In this document: positions 1 through 13,400 of the stretch, piece after piece
How the letters are laid out: each line of letters starts with the position of its first letter
How positions within the stretch are numbered: the stretch's first letter is position 1
Source of the DNA: Bemisia tabaci
Lineage: Eukaryota; Arthropoda; Insecta; Hemiptera; Aleyrodidae
DNA length: 64,000 nucleotides
Reading direction: 5' to 3'
Assembly: GCF_918797505.1 (NCBI RefSeq)
Contig: NC_092793.1
Span: 90,098,411-90,162,410 of the forward strand
Position numbers and translations under genes: made by a program
The notes under the pieces: model-generated
What the model saw: only the letters and a program-made list of their open reading frames with translations
Databases searched by the model: none
Told to the model about the DNA's origin: nothing

Positions 1-677
1 GCATCATGGAGGTCGTAATGTTGAGGCCAGGAAATTTTCACGCTAGTATGTTGTTCCCAACGTTCAGTTGGTCACCTCGAATGATTTGGTTCTCATTTTC
101 TGTTTATTCACAATGATAACGAGAGTTAATGTGAAAGAAGAATCAAATTATAAAACGCATAGCCTCCCTCCAAAGTGTTATTGGTTCGAGAAATTATCTT
201 TATATCCAAGAACCATTATTTCCATAAGTTGTTCTTGTTATGAATTTTGTCTGTTTTTCGAATGATCAATAAACCTCTGTCCAGATTGAGGTTATACCGG
301 AATCACTTCATCAGAAAAACACTGGTGGGGTAATTCCGTTCATTCAAGGTGTTTTTCCGATGGGGTAATTCCGGTTTAACCTTAATCTGGACAGATGTTC
401 ATTGATCTTTTGAAAAGCAGACAAAATTGGCTTTTCATAACCAGTACAACTTATAGAAATAATGGTTGTTGAATATAAAGATAATTTCTCTTACCTATAA
501 CACTTTGGAAGGAAGTTATGCGTTAGTTTATAATTTGATTCTTCACGGTAACACCCGTTATCACTGGTAAATAAACAAAAACTGAGAATCAAATCACTCA
601 GGGTGACCAACTGAACGTTGGCAACAACATACTAGCGCGAAAATTCTCCAACCTCGATATTACAACCTCCGCAATGC
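1..677. repeat. Near-perfect palindrome at the left edge
   Basis: The first 330 or so bases are repeated in reverse complement up to 677 with almost no loop (centre near 339): for example GTTCAGTTGGTCACCTCG at 63 returns as CGAGGTGACC-type sequence near 600. The arms include the core word GGGGTAATTCCG, which recurs just outside at 700-716. The left end of the element may lie before the window. Confidence 0.85.
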
Positions 678-1370
678 ACATCCGGAATTATCCCTTTGCG
701 GGTGGGGTAATTCCGTGTACAACGGGGTATTCCAGACGCTACAAAAAAATTCATTGAAAAATTTTGACATTACTTTCAACAAAAACTAGCTTAACTCGCT
801 CTCCACAAAATGAGGAGCTGGCTGATTAAATAAAATGTTGAATTCAATCAGTTTGATTGGTCCAAACCAAAAGTCAAAGTACAAATTAGGTTTCAAGCGT
901 CAAAATCGTCCGGAATGACCCCAACCCACTCTAAGGAAAAAGATATTTTCGTTTTCTTATGCATCATCAATTGGCATTTAAACAGAGCATTTAAACTTCT
1001 GGTAGTATTGAAATTTAAATATTATTGTAGAATAGAATGTTTTGAGAGAAAATATGAGTCCGCTTAAATAGGAGAATGGATTAAGCAGTTTTATCACAAG
1101 CGATTGGGTAATGCCTCAAAGTTCATTTTAAGTGTTTTCCTGGCATACGAGCAGCCTGACCATGAGCTCTTAACTTTTATGTCCCGATTTTGTCAAGTAA
1201 CCTGTTTGTTCATGATATAAAAACAATATTTCTCAGATGTTAAAAAAAATGTTAGTAGAGGTAAAGGATTTTGCGCATTGTCTCTAAGTTAGGCTTATTA
1301 TTTTTTTGCTGAAGTAAAATAATTTAATGATAGTTTTTTGTTCATCTCGCATGCCTTTTTCTTTTTTCAG
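678..1370. other. Intron 1 of EPT1, no feature
   Basis: AT-rich sequence. I looked for the missing EPT1 first exon (expected to end in …FDKYK) on the + strand and did not find it. Confidence 0.5.
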
Positions 1371-1439
1371 TATTCCAGCATTGACACGAATCCAATCAGT
1401 GTATATATCATGCACCCTTTCTGGAATCGAATCGTTGCA
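1371..1439 (+). CDS. EPT1: EPT1 exon 2
   Basis: 23 codons after a pyrimidine-rich acceptor (…ttttttcag) and before donor GTGAGT at 1440. It encodes YSSIDTNPISVYIMHPFW and a few more residues, the conserved N-terminal segment just ahead of the first membrane helix. It enters and leaves in phase 0, so it joins directly to the Val-Cys-Pro that opens the next exon. Confidence 0.9.
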
Positions 1440-4400
1440 GTGAGTAATTCCATCTTCTTCACTATTCAACGTTCGGATAGCCTATCGACAGTGATGATGC
1501 CAAAATACATATCTAGGTTACGGTGTTTCAAAATCTCTAATTCTGTTTTATCTTTTAAAAGAAGACACGTGCTGGTTCAAAATTGTTTTAAAATATTCCT
1601 AAAGAAGAGGAGGAAAATCCCATAAGTTTTCAAGGAAGGACATTGGGCAGTTTTTCATGTAGAAAATATTTTTTTATTTTATCCATTCATTTTACATTTG
1701 CACGTTTATTGGGCTACGGCACTTGTCAAAGTAAAATAGGAATGTGAAGTGTCAAATTTGGAAAAGCATTGTCATCACAAACATCGCTGCTATATCATCA
1801 ACTCTAACATTCAACAAAACAAAATATGGGTTTTAATTGTGCAAACGAAACTCAGCACCTTTTAAGGAAATTGTTTAAGCTTTAAATATGACAAAATAGC
1901 CTCAACGTTGTTGACCATGGAGGTCTTGTTTGTTGTACCATTGTAATGTAGCTTCTCAAGGTATGTTAGTCGCTTGCATACGTACAGACAAGGTTTTGGT
2001 TCCTTACAGAATGATTGGGCACCATTGACCGTGTTTCTCAGGGTGTCCATAAGTCCGGAAATCGTACTGATTTTTTAAGGGCGTTCCGGAAGTACTGAAA
2101 AAGTGCAGAAATTCCGCGAAAAGGTCCGGAATTTTTTGTTATTTTTGTCGCAATTTCAAATTTTTGAAACTTTTCTATTTTCATGAAATAGAGGTACTGA
2201 AAAAGTACGGAATTTTTCTGTTGGAGGGGGTACCGAATTTCTCGAGAATGTACCGAAAAAGCAGCGTAAAAGTACTTATTTTTGACCAGCTATCTTTGTT
2301 GACAGGTTTGTCCTCTGTGGATTGCTCCAAATCTTCTCACATTCACTGGTTTCCTCTTTACGGTTGCTGCCTTTTTGCTCCTCACATACTACGATTACTC
2401 TTTTTATGCCTCAAGTGATGTTAATTATCCACCCATCCCTAATTGGGTCTTTGCTGTCGTGGGAATTTGTATTTTTCTTGCATACATACTGGGTAAGCTA
2501 TCAGAATTAATATTAGTGCATGAACTGGAATTTCAGAAGTGCAGAAACCTCTTGTCTGGCATGTCACAATTGGTCGCATAAGAAAATAAAGAAGAAAAAA
2601 GGGTCATTTCTTGCCAACTGGTGCTACTTTGAAAAAGTGACTCCCTCAGAATTTGATGAAATTCAGCATACTTAGAGTACATGCAAAGCCTAGTCTAAAC
2701 TCAAAATTTTGAGTTGACTCGACCACCCGTTGGGCTTTTATGAAACACTGAAAGTTCGTGAAATTTGGCTTCATTTCAGAGATGTCACCACTTTAGTGAT
2801 GTGCAACTCCGGAACGGTAGATCGGAAATCAACTGTTCTGGTGTCGTTAGAAAGCCCTGAGGAAGAGCTTTTCAGATATGTTGGGCCAAGACAGCAGATT
2901 GTGCATTACGAATCTATTGTGCCTACCCATGTCTCGGCCCGAGTTTGGGGGCGATTCCCGGAACTCAGGTCTAGCGACTGCGTAAGCCGCAGCACCTTTC
3001 GCATTTCTGAACTTTTCCTTCTCTAACTTTTGACTCCATCAGAACACCACTCGGTAATTTTGCACACGCGTAGTCGAAAGTGTCATCAACATCTCATGAA
3101 AGTTTCAAAGAAAAAAAAGGGTCTGATTTTGAGTTAAATTGTTTTGAATATTAAAATTAGCGCCAGGAAAAAATTTTGAGTCGAGCCCAATTTAGTTAAA
3201 CATTCTTCCTCAGGGCTTTCCAACGACACCAGAAATTTGTGCAACATTGCGTTTTCAAGTCCCCAAATTTCGGGCGAAGTTCAGAAAAACGAAATTTATT
3301 TAAGGTAATTCAATTTGACTGTTTAAATTTTGGTTTTTTAACTTTGCTCGAAATTCAGATGGAATTTGAAAGAAGTAAATGATAGCAACGGATCATTTAT
3401 GTGAATTAAAAAAGTTGACTCAATTCAAATAACAATTTTGATGATCAAATTGAATGAACTAATCAGATGATAAAAAACCAAGATTACCATGGAAACCAAT
3501 ACTGTAACTTTAAAAGAAAACGGTTTAGTGAAAAACAGCGCAAGTAGAGAACTTGTGTTAATGACCGTACGATGTCACTAATGACGTTACGTTTACCTGT
3601 AAACGGTAAGGGCAATTGAACGCGAATTCGAACTGGACCTTTATCTGATCGGAAGGGACAATATTGCAAAATTTGAATGAGTTAAAGTGATTCTAACAAC
3701 CTTTATCGTGAATAAAAGAAATGTGTAGATGGAGAGCAGGTAATAATAATAATACCACCAAAACCTGATCAGTCTTACCGCTAGACCCTTTGCGGTCGGC
3801 CGAAGACTGGTCTTGGGGGGGGGGGGGGACCTCCCAGCCAGTGCCCCTATTGGCACTGGACGAGCTAGTTGAGCGTTAGAAACATAATAATAATAATCAT
3901 TATATTTATTTGTATACAGGGTGTCTCACGAAAAGAAGCCACCTTGAATATCTGCCGAACGCGTCGGAATTTCGAAAAACAGTAAAAGGCGTGTTCGTTT
4001 ATATCGAGGAGGACACCTTTTGGCGTATTTGTCATTTTCCCAAACCGCGGGAGGGGCGCGGGGCGGGGGGTGCCCCACCCGTAAGTCGAACTTTTCAAAT
4101 GGCACCCCTACTTTTTTATTTCAGAAATCAATTCTATGCAAAAAAACAAGCCACCCTGTCCAAACCGAATGTCAATCGGACAATTTTTCAGTGATTGGCA
4201 GAGGTTGAAACATTTTTTTCATGCTCTTTTCAAAAATTTCCCACGCCCAACGGAATTGCCGTATCAAACCAAGCTCTCCGCCAAAAAAATTCTTAAACAT
4301 TGCACTTTCGATATGAAAAAAAAAAAATCTGCTGCACTCGAAATCTGGAGCACGCGGAGCCCTTCTTTGCGACATTAAAATTCGTTTTACCGAACATTTC

Positions 4401-7400
4401 CGGGGGGCGCTCATCGGGAGGGAGTAGTAAGTTTTAGACATGAATTATTATTCTTTTTTCTGGAGCATAAAAAACCGTGTCCATGAAGAAACAGCCAAGT
4501 AGAAAAACAACGCACCGCGGAAAAATAGCGTCCTCAGAAGTATCAAGGTCCAGCTCAAGTCCTTGACCCCCCCCTTCCCCGAAAAAAAAGCTAATCCATT
4601 TGTTTTTCTACTTAGCTGCTTCTTCATGGACATGGTTTCCTATGCTCCAGAAAAAAGAATAATAATTCTTGTGTAAAACTTACTACTCCCTCCCGATGAG
4701 CGCTCCACGGAAATGTTCGGTAAAACGAATTTGAATGTCGCAATGAAGGGCTCCGCGTGCTCCAGATTTCAAGTGCAGCAGATCTTTTTTTTTTTATCAA
4801 AAGTGCAATGTTTAAGAATTTTTTTGGCGGAGAGCTTGGTTTGATACGGCAATTCCATTGAGCGTGGGAAATTTTTGAAAAGAGCATGAAAAAAATGTTT
4901 CAACCTCTGCCCATCACTGAAAAATTGTCCGATTTACATTCGGTTTGGACAGGGTGGCTTGTTTTTTTGGCATGGAATTGATTTCTGAAATAAAAAAGTA
5001 GGGGTGCCATTTGAAAAGTTGGACTTACGGGTGGGGCACCCCTCCCGCGGTTTGGGAAAATGACAAATACGCCAAGAGGTGTCCCCCTCGATATAAACGA
5101 ATACGTCTTTTACCGTTTTTCGAAATTCCGACGCGTTCGGCAGATATTCAAGGTGGCTCCTTTTTCGTGAGACACCCTGTATAAAGCCATGTGGCTATGA
5201 TACATTGTCAAGTGAAAGAAACTATCTATGGTTTATATACATATAGATCATACATATATACATAATAACTACAGAAAACCTAAACTGGGTTACTAAAGAA
5301 TTCCTTATAGGAACAATAAGGCCTTTTTTGGAGAGAGTTTTTTAATTTTCTCAGAAAAACTGTGCCTCCCTCTGTCTTGAAAGCTCCCTGCAGTGATGGG
5401 GATAATCTGTTAAATATTTATTTCCACTCTCCTGTGAGAACACGCTTTTCCCTCTCTGTTTTTTGTTTTTTTTTGGTCGTGGAAGTTATGCCTTGTATTG
5501 TAGTTATGCGCTGGGTGCATGTGTGTCTCATTTAAAATCCTGTTTTTGATGGCATGTTTGATTACTTCATAAATATATAAATTAAAAACAGTCAAGATCT
5601 TATACTTCACGAACAGCTCCCTGCATGGGTAATCACATTTTTTTCCATCTAAAAGTCTAATTGTTCTTTTTTGTAGCGTAAGTAGTTGTTCGGTTAGATT
5701 TGATTCTCCCCATACGCACAGGCCGTATGAGAGTTTTGACTGGATATTTGAGTAGTTGTACATCAAAGCTGTCTTGTTGCCTACTTCTTCAACTAAATTT
5801 CTCATCGAGTATACTCGTGAACTTAATTTTTTCCCGAGTGCGTTTACTTGGCTGGTCCATGTTAAATTCCTATCAATAATAAGTCCTAAATATTTGCTTT
5901 CATTTACAACTTGTATGGTCATGCCATTAAATTGGCAATTTTTAAAGAATGAACCATGAGGTTTAAAATTAATTGTACAAGTTTTTGAGAAGTTAATAAT
6001 GAGTTTGTTGGCATCGCACCAGTTTGCACATACCTTAAATATTTCATGAAGAAGATCAAGAATTTTTTTCCCCTTAACTGCAAGATTTGTATTGTCTGCA
6101 AATATCACTACATTTAGGTTGTTGTTGAAGGATTTCATTGCATCTGGCAAATCATTTATGAAAATTAGGAAAAGGAGAGGACCTAGAATTGATCCTTGAG
6201 CGACTCCTATATTGCATATTTTTTTATTAGACCTGTAAGTCTTCCCATTTTTCTTTATTTCGGTTACATGCACTCGGTTTTTTAAGCATGATTTTATTAA
6301 CGCCAGATCCTTGCCTAGGACTTTATAGTGGCTGAGCTTTTTTAGCAGAATTTTGTGGTCGATTAGATCAAAAGCCTTCTTAAAGTCCACTTGCACACTG
6401 ACAATATCTTCTTCATTTACCTCTGCATACAACTGATCAATGAAGTTGATCAGAGCATGATTTGTGCTTTTGTTTTTTCTGAATCCAAACTGGACTTAAG
6501 TGAGTAGATCATTTTTAACAAAGTGACTTAATCATTGTTTATAGATTACCTTTTCAAATACTTTTGACAAAAATGGTAGAATTGAAATAGGTCTGTAGTT
6601 GTTGATTTCCTATTTTGATCCACTCTTATGTATTGGAATTTTACTTTGCTAATTTCATGGTATCTGGAAATTCACCTTTTTCAAGAGATTTATTGATTAG
6701 GAAAGTTAGAGTATCAGCAATCTGATCAATGTTACTGGGTATAAGCTCACCTGATAGGTTGTCAACTCCCATCATTGCCTTAACATTAAGATTTTTAACA
6801 ATTTCAATCACATCATATTTACTGACTGGCTGGAAATTAAGTGCTTTTTCCGGCTTTTTTACATTTTTCAGAGTTTCTTCGATGAGCTCCCCCCTATTTT
6901 AACATGTTTAAATTCCATGTCAAGGGCAATTATCAAGTCTGAGAAATAGTTATTAAAAGCATTAGCAATGTCCATTGGATTATAGAGCTCCTCATCTTCA
7001 CATCTAACTGAATCGATGTTTCTTTTGCCTTTCAGGGTGCCATTGATTTTGTTTATCAAATTCCAAGCTTTCTTTGTTCTCTGATTAGGGAGTACATCCG
7101 TGAGCAATTGAGCATCCTTATATTTTCCTCCTTTTCTCTTTTAAGGATAGATTTCAACTTTTTGTTTAATTTATTTACAATTTGTTTATGCTTTCTACAC
7201 TTGGTTATTTTGTACATATACCAACATTCTTTTTTTCCTCACTAAGAATTTTAACCTCTTCATTTTTAATTCTTTTTTTTTTGCGCTCAATTTTTTTTTA
7301 AGACATTTTGTTTTCGGAAAACAATTATCATACATGCTATATGAGGTTTCTTGAAAAAACTTTGTGCTGTCTGAGCAGTTAGTAAAATTTTATAAAAATT

Positions 7401-10400
7401 TTATGCTTATATAAGAATCAATAACCCGTTCCCTCGGATTACTCAATCAACTTTTTAGGCTATGTCTACATGTTGAATCAATCGATATCGACACAATCTC
7501 ATCTGTTTGATGCATCGAAAACGATCCATTCCTTAGCTTGCAGCTGCGTTTTCGTGGCAAGGTATTAAACACCCCCCCCCCCCCCCCCCCAAAAAAAAGG
7601 CTCCGCCCGTCCGAAGCAGAGACGCTCCAGATTTTCGAGTGTCTAAGAGAGTCGCCCAGCATCGGATGCACGAGTCGGCACTCGCAAAAATCTTACGTAA
7701 AGTTAATCAGCTGTCTTCCAGCGCGTAATGCCGAACTCATTCCATCTCACACGCACTCTCTTTTGCGCCCCTTGTCCTGACGGAAAAAGCGGCGACTACC
7801 GGCCGCGATATCCCGCGAACCCGCGGGCGGATCGCGAAATTCTCCCTTGTCCGGTGCCTGGGGGTCGATAGGGTTCCCCTTGCCGAATTTCAGGTCCATA
7901 CGACCTACCATTCTCGAGATCCGCTGATACGTGAGTCAGTCAATCAATGTAAAGTCTCTTTTACTAGTACAGATTAGATTATAGTGGGGATATTTACCGA
8001 AATCGGCTGTCTGGTAAAGCCGATTTCCGTGAACTTCTGATTTGTTGTTCTGGTAGCCCATTACACGGTGATTTCACAAAGGAACCATCTATGTATTAAT
8101 TATCCCATACAAATACTAAATTGACTGGAATACCAGTAGCATAACTAGGGATCTTTGCGCCTCCAGCCAATCTGTGGCGCTGCGCCTCGCAGTGGATCGA
8201 GTCAATGGGAGAGGTCGAACATGAAATTTTTTACTGAAACTGCAAATTTATATGTTTATTTTGTCACATTTTAAATTATAAGGGATGTCTCTAAAAGAAA
8301 ATTTCACGAAGAAACCAATGGAACCACTTTTGGAACCTGAAAGTTTTGTATTAACGGAGTTTAAAGCATTTACAGTTGTCAAATTTTGTCCGACCTCTCT
8401 TGTTGACTGCGCCCCTCCATTACTAAAGTGCTAAGCAATGCATTCCTCCTTCCACACACCCCAAATATTTTAGATTGGAACAAATAGTAGAAAGTCAAGA
8501 GATCTGTATGAAAATAGGAAAATAAAAAGGTGAAGAAAAAATTTCAGTGCCAAAAGAAGTAGTCCGTATTGGCCCTCTTACTTTCTCAATTTAATTTTCT
8601 CCTTTCTCTGCAAATTCTGCGCCCTTTGCAACGTTTCGCCCCCGGGGAGGAGGGGGATAGTTACGCCACTGACAGTGTCACCAATGGAAATCACTGAATA
8701 AGGGTGGCCATACGTAATGCAATGACACAGGTGGCCATACGTAATGCAATGACACAAGAGTTTTTTACCAGGATCCTCTCTATTCTAATAAAATCATTCT
8801 TAACCCTTCGCGCTTGTCTGTCGGGCTAGGCTCGACAATATAATTTCCATATTCAGGTCATATGTCGGGGAGGCCCTCAACCGACTTGCCAGGTTAACCG
8901 GGCAAGTCGATTGAGGCCTGCCAGACGACTCTACAGTTTGGAAAGTTTATGTTGGGAGAGGCCCGACGTATGACTTGAACGTTTAAATTATTTTGTCGGG
9001 CATGATTCCTGAAATACCTTAAAATCAGCCAGATTTAATTACGACCTGGAGGGGTGGATGGGGAAATTTTTTTGTGACTTCAAAGGGTTAAGACGTTCGA
9101 TGGACGGAGTGAGGAAGGAGAGTAAAACGGTCGACTGGCAGGAGTGAGGAAGGAGAGTTCAACGGTCAGAATTTTAAGAGAGTGGGTTTTTACTTTCAGT
9201 GGCCTTTGTTTAGTCCTAGACAGCTATATGTGACCATGTCAAGGCCGACTTCCAAAAAAGGAATAAAAATTCAGAGTGCGGAGGAAGCCATTGAGAAAAT
9301 TGTTTGGCGGGAAATTTTTCTTTGAAATATAGTTTTATCATTCAATTAAAATTATTTCCTCATTAACTGCCAACCGAAGCGGCCTTTGGAGGTGCGCAGC
9401 GCCGGGGGGGGGGGGGGGGAGGTTGGGTTGCGTAGCGGCCAGGGGACAGACCCCCTAGCGTATAGCTAAAAGAATACTCAGAGGATCATCCAATGACTTT
9501 CAGTGCACATCCAACATTGTATAACCAGTGGAGTAACAGATCATTTAATCGGATTTTTTTTTTTTAAATTCTGTGCAGATGGAATTGATGGTAAACAGGC
9601 ACGACGGACACATACCTCTGGTCCAGTGGGAGAATTGTTCGATCACGGGCTGGACTCATGGACCACAATATTTATTCCAACTTTATTATACTCAATTTTT
9701 GGTCGATCTCCGCCAAGTATTCCTCCCTATCGAATGTTCTATATTTGTTGGCATGTATTTATTAATTTCTACCTTTCACATTGGGAAAAATACAATACAG
9801 GCGTGCTTTTTCTCCCTTGGAGCTACGACATATCCATGCTTGTAAGTAATGCAATTTTCTTCCTCATGATATTCTGAAGACGCACCTCATGTAACTTATC
9901 ATGATATATTTGCATGACTAGAGGGTCCACGACCCAATCCCCTCGGATAGTCCATCGTCTTATGATAACAACATCACTAATTTTTTTTACATTATTGTTG
10001 TAATTTTCATTAATACTCGTAAAGATCTTTTGGTTTTACGGATGAATTCTTATTTTTTTTCTTTTTTTAAGAAATCAAAATCAACGTCCTTCGGTATTTC
10101 CCCTTTAAAGCCATGTTATAGAATCGAAATAATTTACGGTCGCTATTTTTCATGTTCAAAGTATGTTAAGATGTAGGAAATAACGATCGATGGTCGATAA
10201 GTTGAAAATTGATAGGTCCAAAATCTATACCCTTAGGTCGAAGATTGATAATAATTCGAAGATTAAGAAACCTAGATCCATGTATTGATACTTTCTTAAG
10301 ATTCCTCCATCGTTATCCCGTTTAATATCAATGCATCCTGTTGTATCCCTATGTATACCATTTTATGGGCCGATTTTATGTAAGGGGAGAATCGAAGTTT

Positions 10401-13400
10401 CCAACTTTAAAAAAAAAGACGCGCGCTTCGCACGCGTCTTTTCAGGGTCGTCTGCACATCTAGTTTTTCTTCTTTTTAAGTGTCCCGCGCATCCACCGCG
10501 GGAAGGAAGTGTATTTCCCGAAGTGGGATTTTTGTAGTCATAAAATCGTATGTCTGTAAGTCATTTGTGTAATCAATAGTTTTTTCCAGTTATTTCCTTT
10601 CCTTGGGCCGCTGTGCCACGAACAGTCCTTCCAAAAACTTTCTTCACCTGACCCACTGTGCGACGCGCAGTTTGTCCAAAATCTTCCTTCCCCTGAACCA
10701 CTAAGCGACGAAAAGCTTGTTCAAAAACTTCTTCCCCCTGACCCACTGTGCGACGAAAATTTTGTCCAAAAACTTCCTCCCCGTGCCCACTGTGCGACGA
10801 AAATTTTGTACAAAAACTTCCTCCCCCTGACCCGCTGTGCGACGAAAAGTTTGTCCAAAAACTTCCTCCCCCTGACCCACTGTACGACGATCAGCTTGTC
10901 CAAAAACTTCTTCCCCCTGACCCACTGTGCGACGATTAGCTTGTCCAAAAACTTTCTCCCCCGACCCACTGTGCGGCCCTGCTCCGGCCGGCTCCCCTCA
11001 TGCCGCGCACCCCTCGCCTAAAACTTTCAAAGCTCGCCATTTTTAAACGGCTCGGCCAATTTAGCTCAAATTCAATAACAAACCAGTCCTAGGGGAGAAC
11101 TACCACCGGTACAAATTTCAGCTCAAAATATTCATTTTCGCTCGAGTTATCGAGTGGACAAGATTTGACCTTCCCCCACTTTCGAGCCCCACCCCTCAAA
11201 ATCTATTGCCTCAAATTTCAATTTTTTTTCGCAGAATAGTAGTTCTAATAAGTCTCTACTAAATGCAAAAAAATTGGTTAAAATTTCTTTCAACGTAAGA
11301 AAGATATAACTACTCAAAAATCGAAAAATATTAAAAAGGCGGAAATACATACATGCATACATATATACATACATACATACATACATATAAATACACCAAA
11401 TACATATAGCACCAAATAAATGTATTTACCAACCAACCATACATATATACACATGAATTTGAATGGCATATATTTTCGTGATCTACGACCCGTGATCAGT
11501 GCTCTGACAAGGTCTCGTTTCTGGGTCCGACATCATGGGAGAATGCAATCGTGTATTTTCTTCGGAAAATACACTCAAAGTTCTTGAAACTATAAAAACC
11601 AAATATTTTCTGAAGCCGTGTACATTCATTGAATCTAGTCCGAGTTCTTTAATCGAAATCAACGACCTCTGGTATTTTCCCTGTAAAACTATGTTAAAAT
11701 ATGAAGGGCCGTTTGTAATTAAAGAAACGAATGTTGACAATCAGAAGAAATATGAGCTAATGACAATATATATGAAATATGAAGGGCCATTTGTTAGTAA
11801 AGATACGAATGTTGACAATATGTGAGAAATAGAAGCTAATGAAGATATATATGAAATTTTGCAAAATATATATAAATTAAACTGTCGTATTATACAAAGA
11901 AATCTGTAAATATATATGGAATAGCCTTCTAAATATTCAAGGTGCTCTGAAAGTCCAGCTCCCCCCTTCCTAACTTTTGAACGGTTAGAGATAGAAAAAC
12001 GAAACGAAACTCAGGAGGAGGCCCCGGCCCCCCCGCCCCCCCTTTGAGGAAGGGGCAAAAGTTTTGACCCCCCCATAGGATGGTCTTCTATGAGATAGAA
12101 ACATTCCCGAAGTTTCGTTTTTCTATCTCTAACCGCTCAAAAGTTAGAGGAGGGGGGGAGCGGGACTTTTGGAACACCCTGTATAACAAAAATCGTGGAA
12201 TTTATAAGAAATGTGTAAGTGTATATGGAATCATCCTCGAAATATATAGCGAAATTCGTGCAATGTACAGGGTGATCCAAAAGTCCCTTCCACCTCCTGC
12301 AACTTTTTTTTTTTTTTTTAATTGTGGCAAAGATTTGAAACTTGAAGGGTGACCCTAGGTCTAAGAGAACTACCTTCTGGCCCCCTTAAATTTGCAGGGG
12401 CTACCCTTGGGAGGGGGGTAACGGATCCCAATTTTTTTCAATTGGGAAGATCCCCTTTGTTATACCTTCTTCAAAGGAACATAAAAAGATAACTTTTTCA
12501 TGCAAACCCGAAGTCAACATCTCAAAACGTTTCAAAATGGCGGCCGGTTAAGGTTCAAGATGACTGAAAATTGACACCGGTTGTTTGTCGATGGATTTGC
12601 GCGAAAATCGGTATCTAAGGGTATTTCGATGAGAAAAACGAATTTGAAGTTAAATTTTATCAAAAAACGAAATTTCTGAAATGGCCGTCGATTCAATTTC
12701 AAAATGGCCAAATATTTTTTTCTCTCTCTCTCTTTCTCTCTCCCCCCTCTCTCTCCCTCCCTCTCTCCCCCTTTCTTTTTTTTAAATCCAACTTTAAATT
12801 TGTTAATCTCATGCCAAAATACCTCTAAATCCCAAGTTTCAGAATTTTTGGCCATTTTGGAAATTTCGGTTTCTTGAAAATCTAACTTCCAATTAGTTTT
12901 TCTCATCAAAATACCATTAGATACCGATTTTCGCGCATATCCATTGACAAACAACCGGTGTCAATTTTCGGTTATCTTGAACTTCAACCAGCCGCCATTT
13001 TGAAAAGGTTTGAGATGTTGACTTCGGGACTCGGGTTTGCGTGAAAAAGTTATCTTTTTTTATGTTCTTTTGAAGAAGGTATAACAAAGGGAATCTTCCC
13101 AATTGAAAGAAAATTGGGATCCGTTACCCCCCTCCCAAGGGTAGCCCCTGAAAATTTTAAGGGGGCCAGAAGGTAACTCTCTTAGACCTAGGACCATCCC
13201 TCAAGTTTCAAATCTTTGCCTCAATTAAAAAAAAAAAGTTGGGACTTTTGGATTACCCTGTACATTGCACGAATTTCGCTGTATATATTTCGAAGTCGAT
13301 TCCATACATACTCACACATTTCTTATTTATTGCACGATTTTTGTCATACCCTATACAAGAGTTATATAAAAAATTTGTTTTTAAAAGTATAAACCGTAAA

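Noticed and set aside
10701..11021. Several ORFs of 63-82 codons on both strands with repeated peptide motifs.
   Set aside because: They are translations of the 45-bp minisatellite.
12532..12954. 140-codon - strand ORF.
   Set aside because: It lies across the loop and arms of a foldback, with a CT microsatellite giving a Glu/Arg/Lys run. No protein features.
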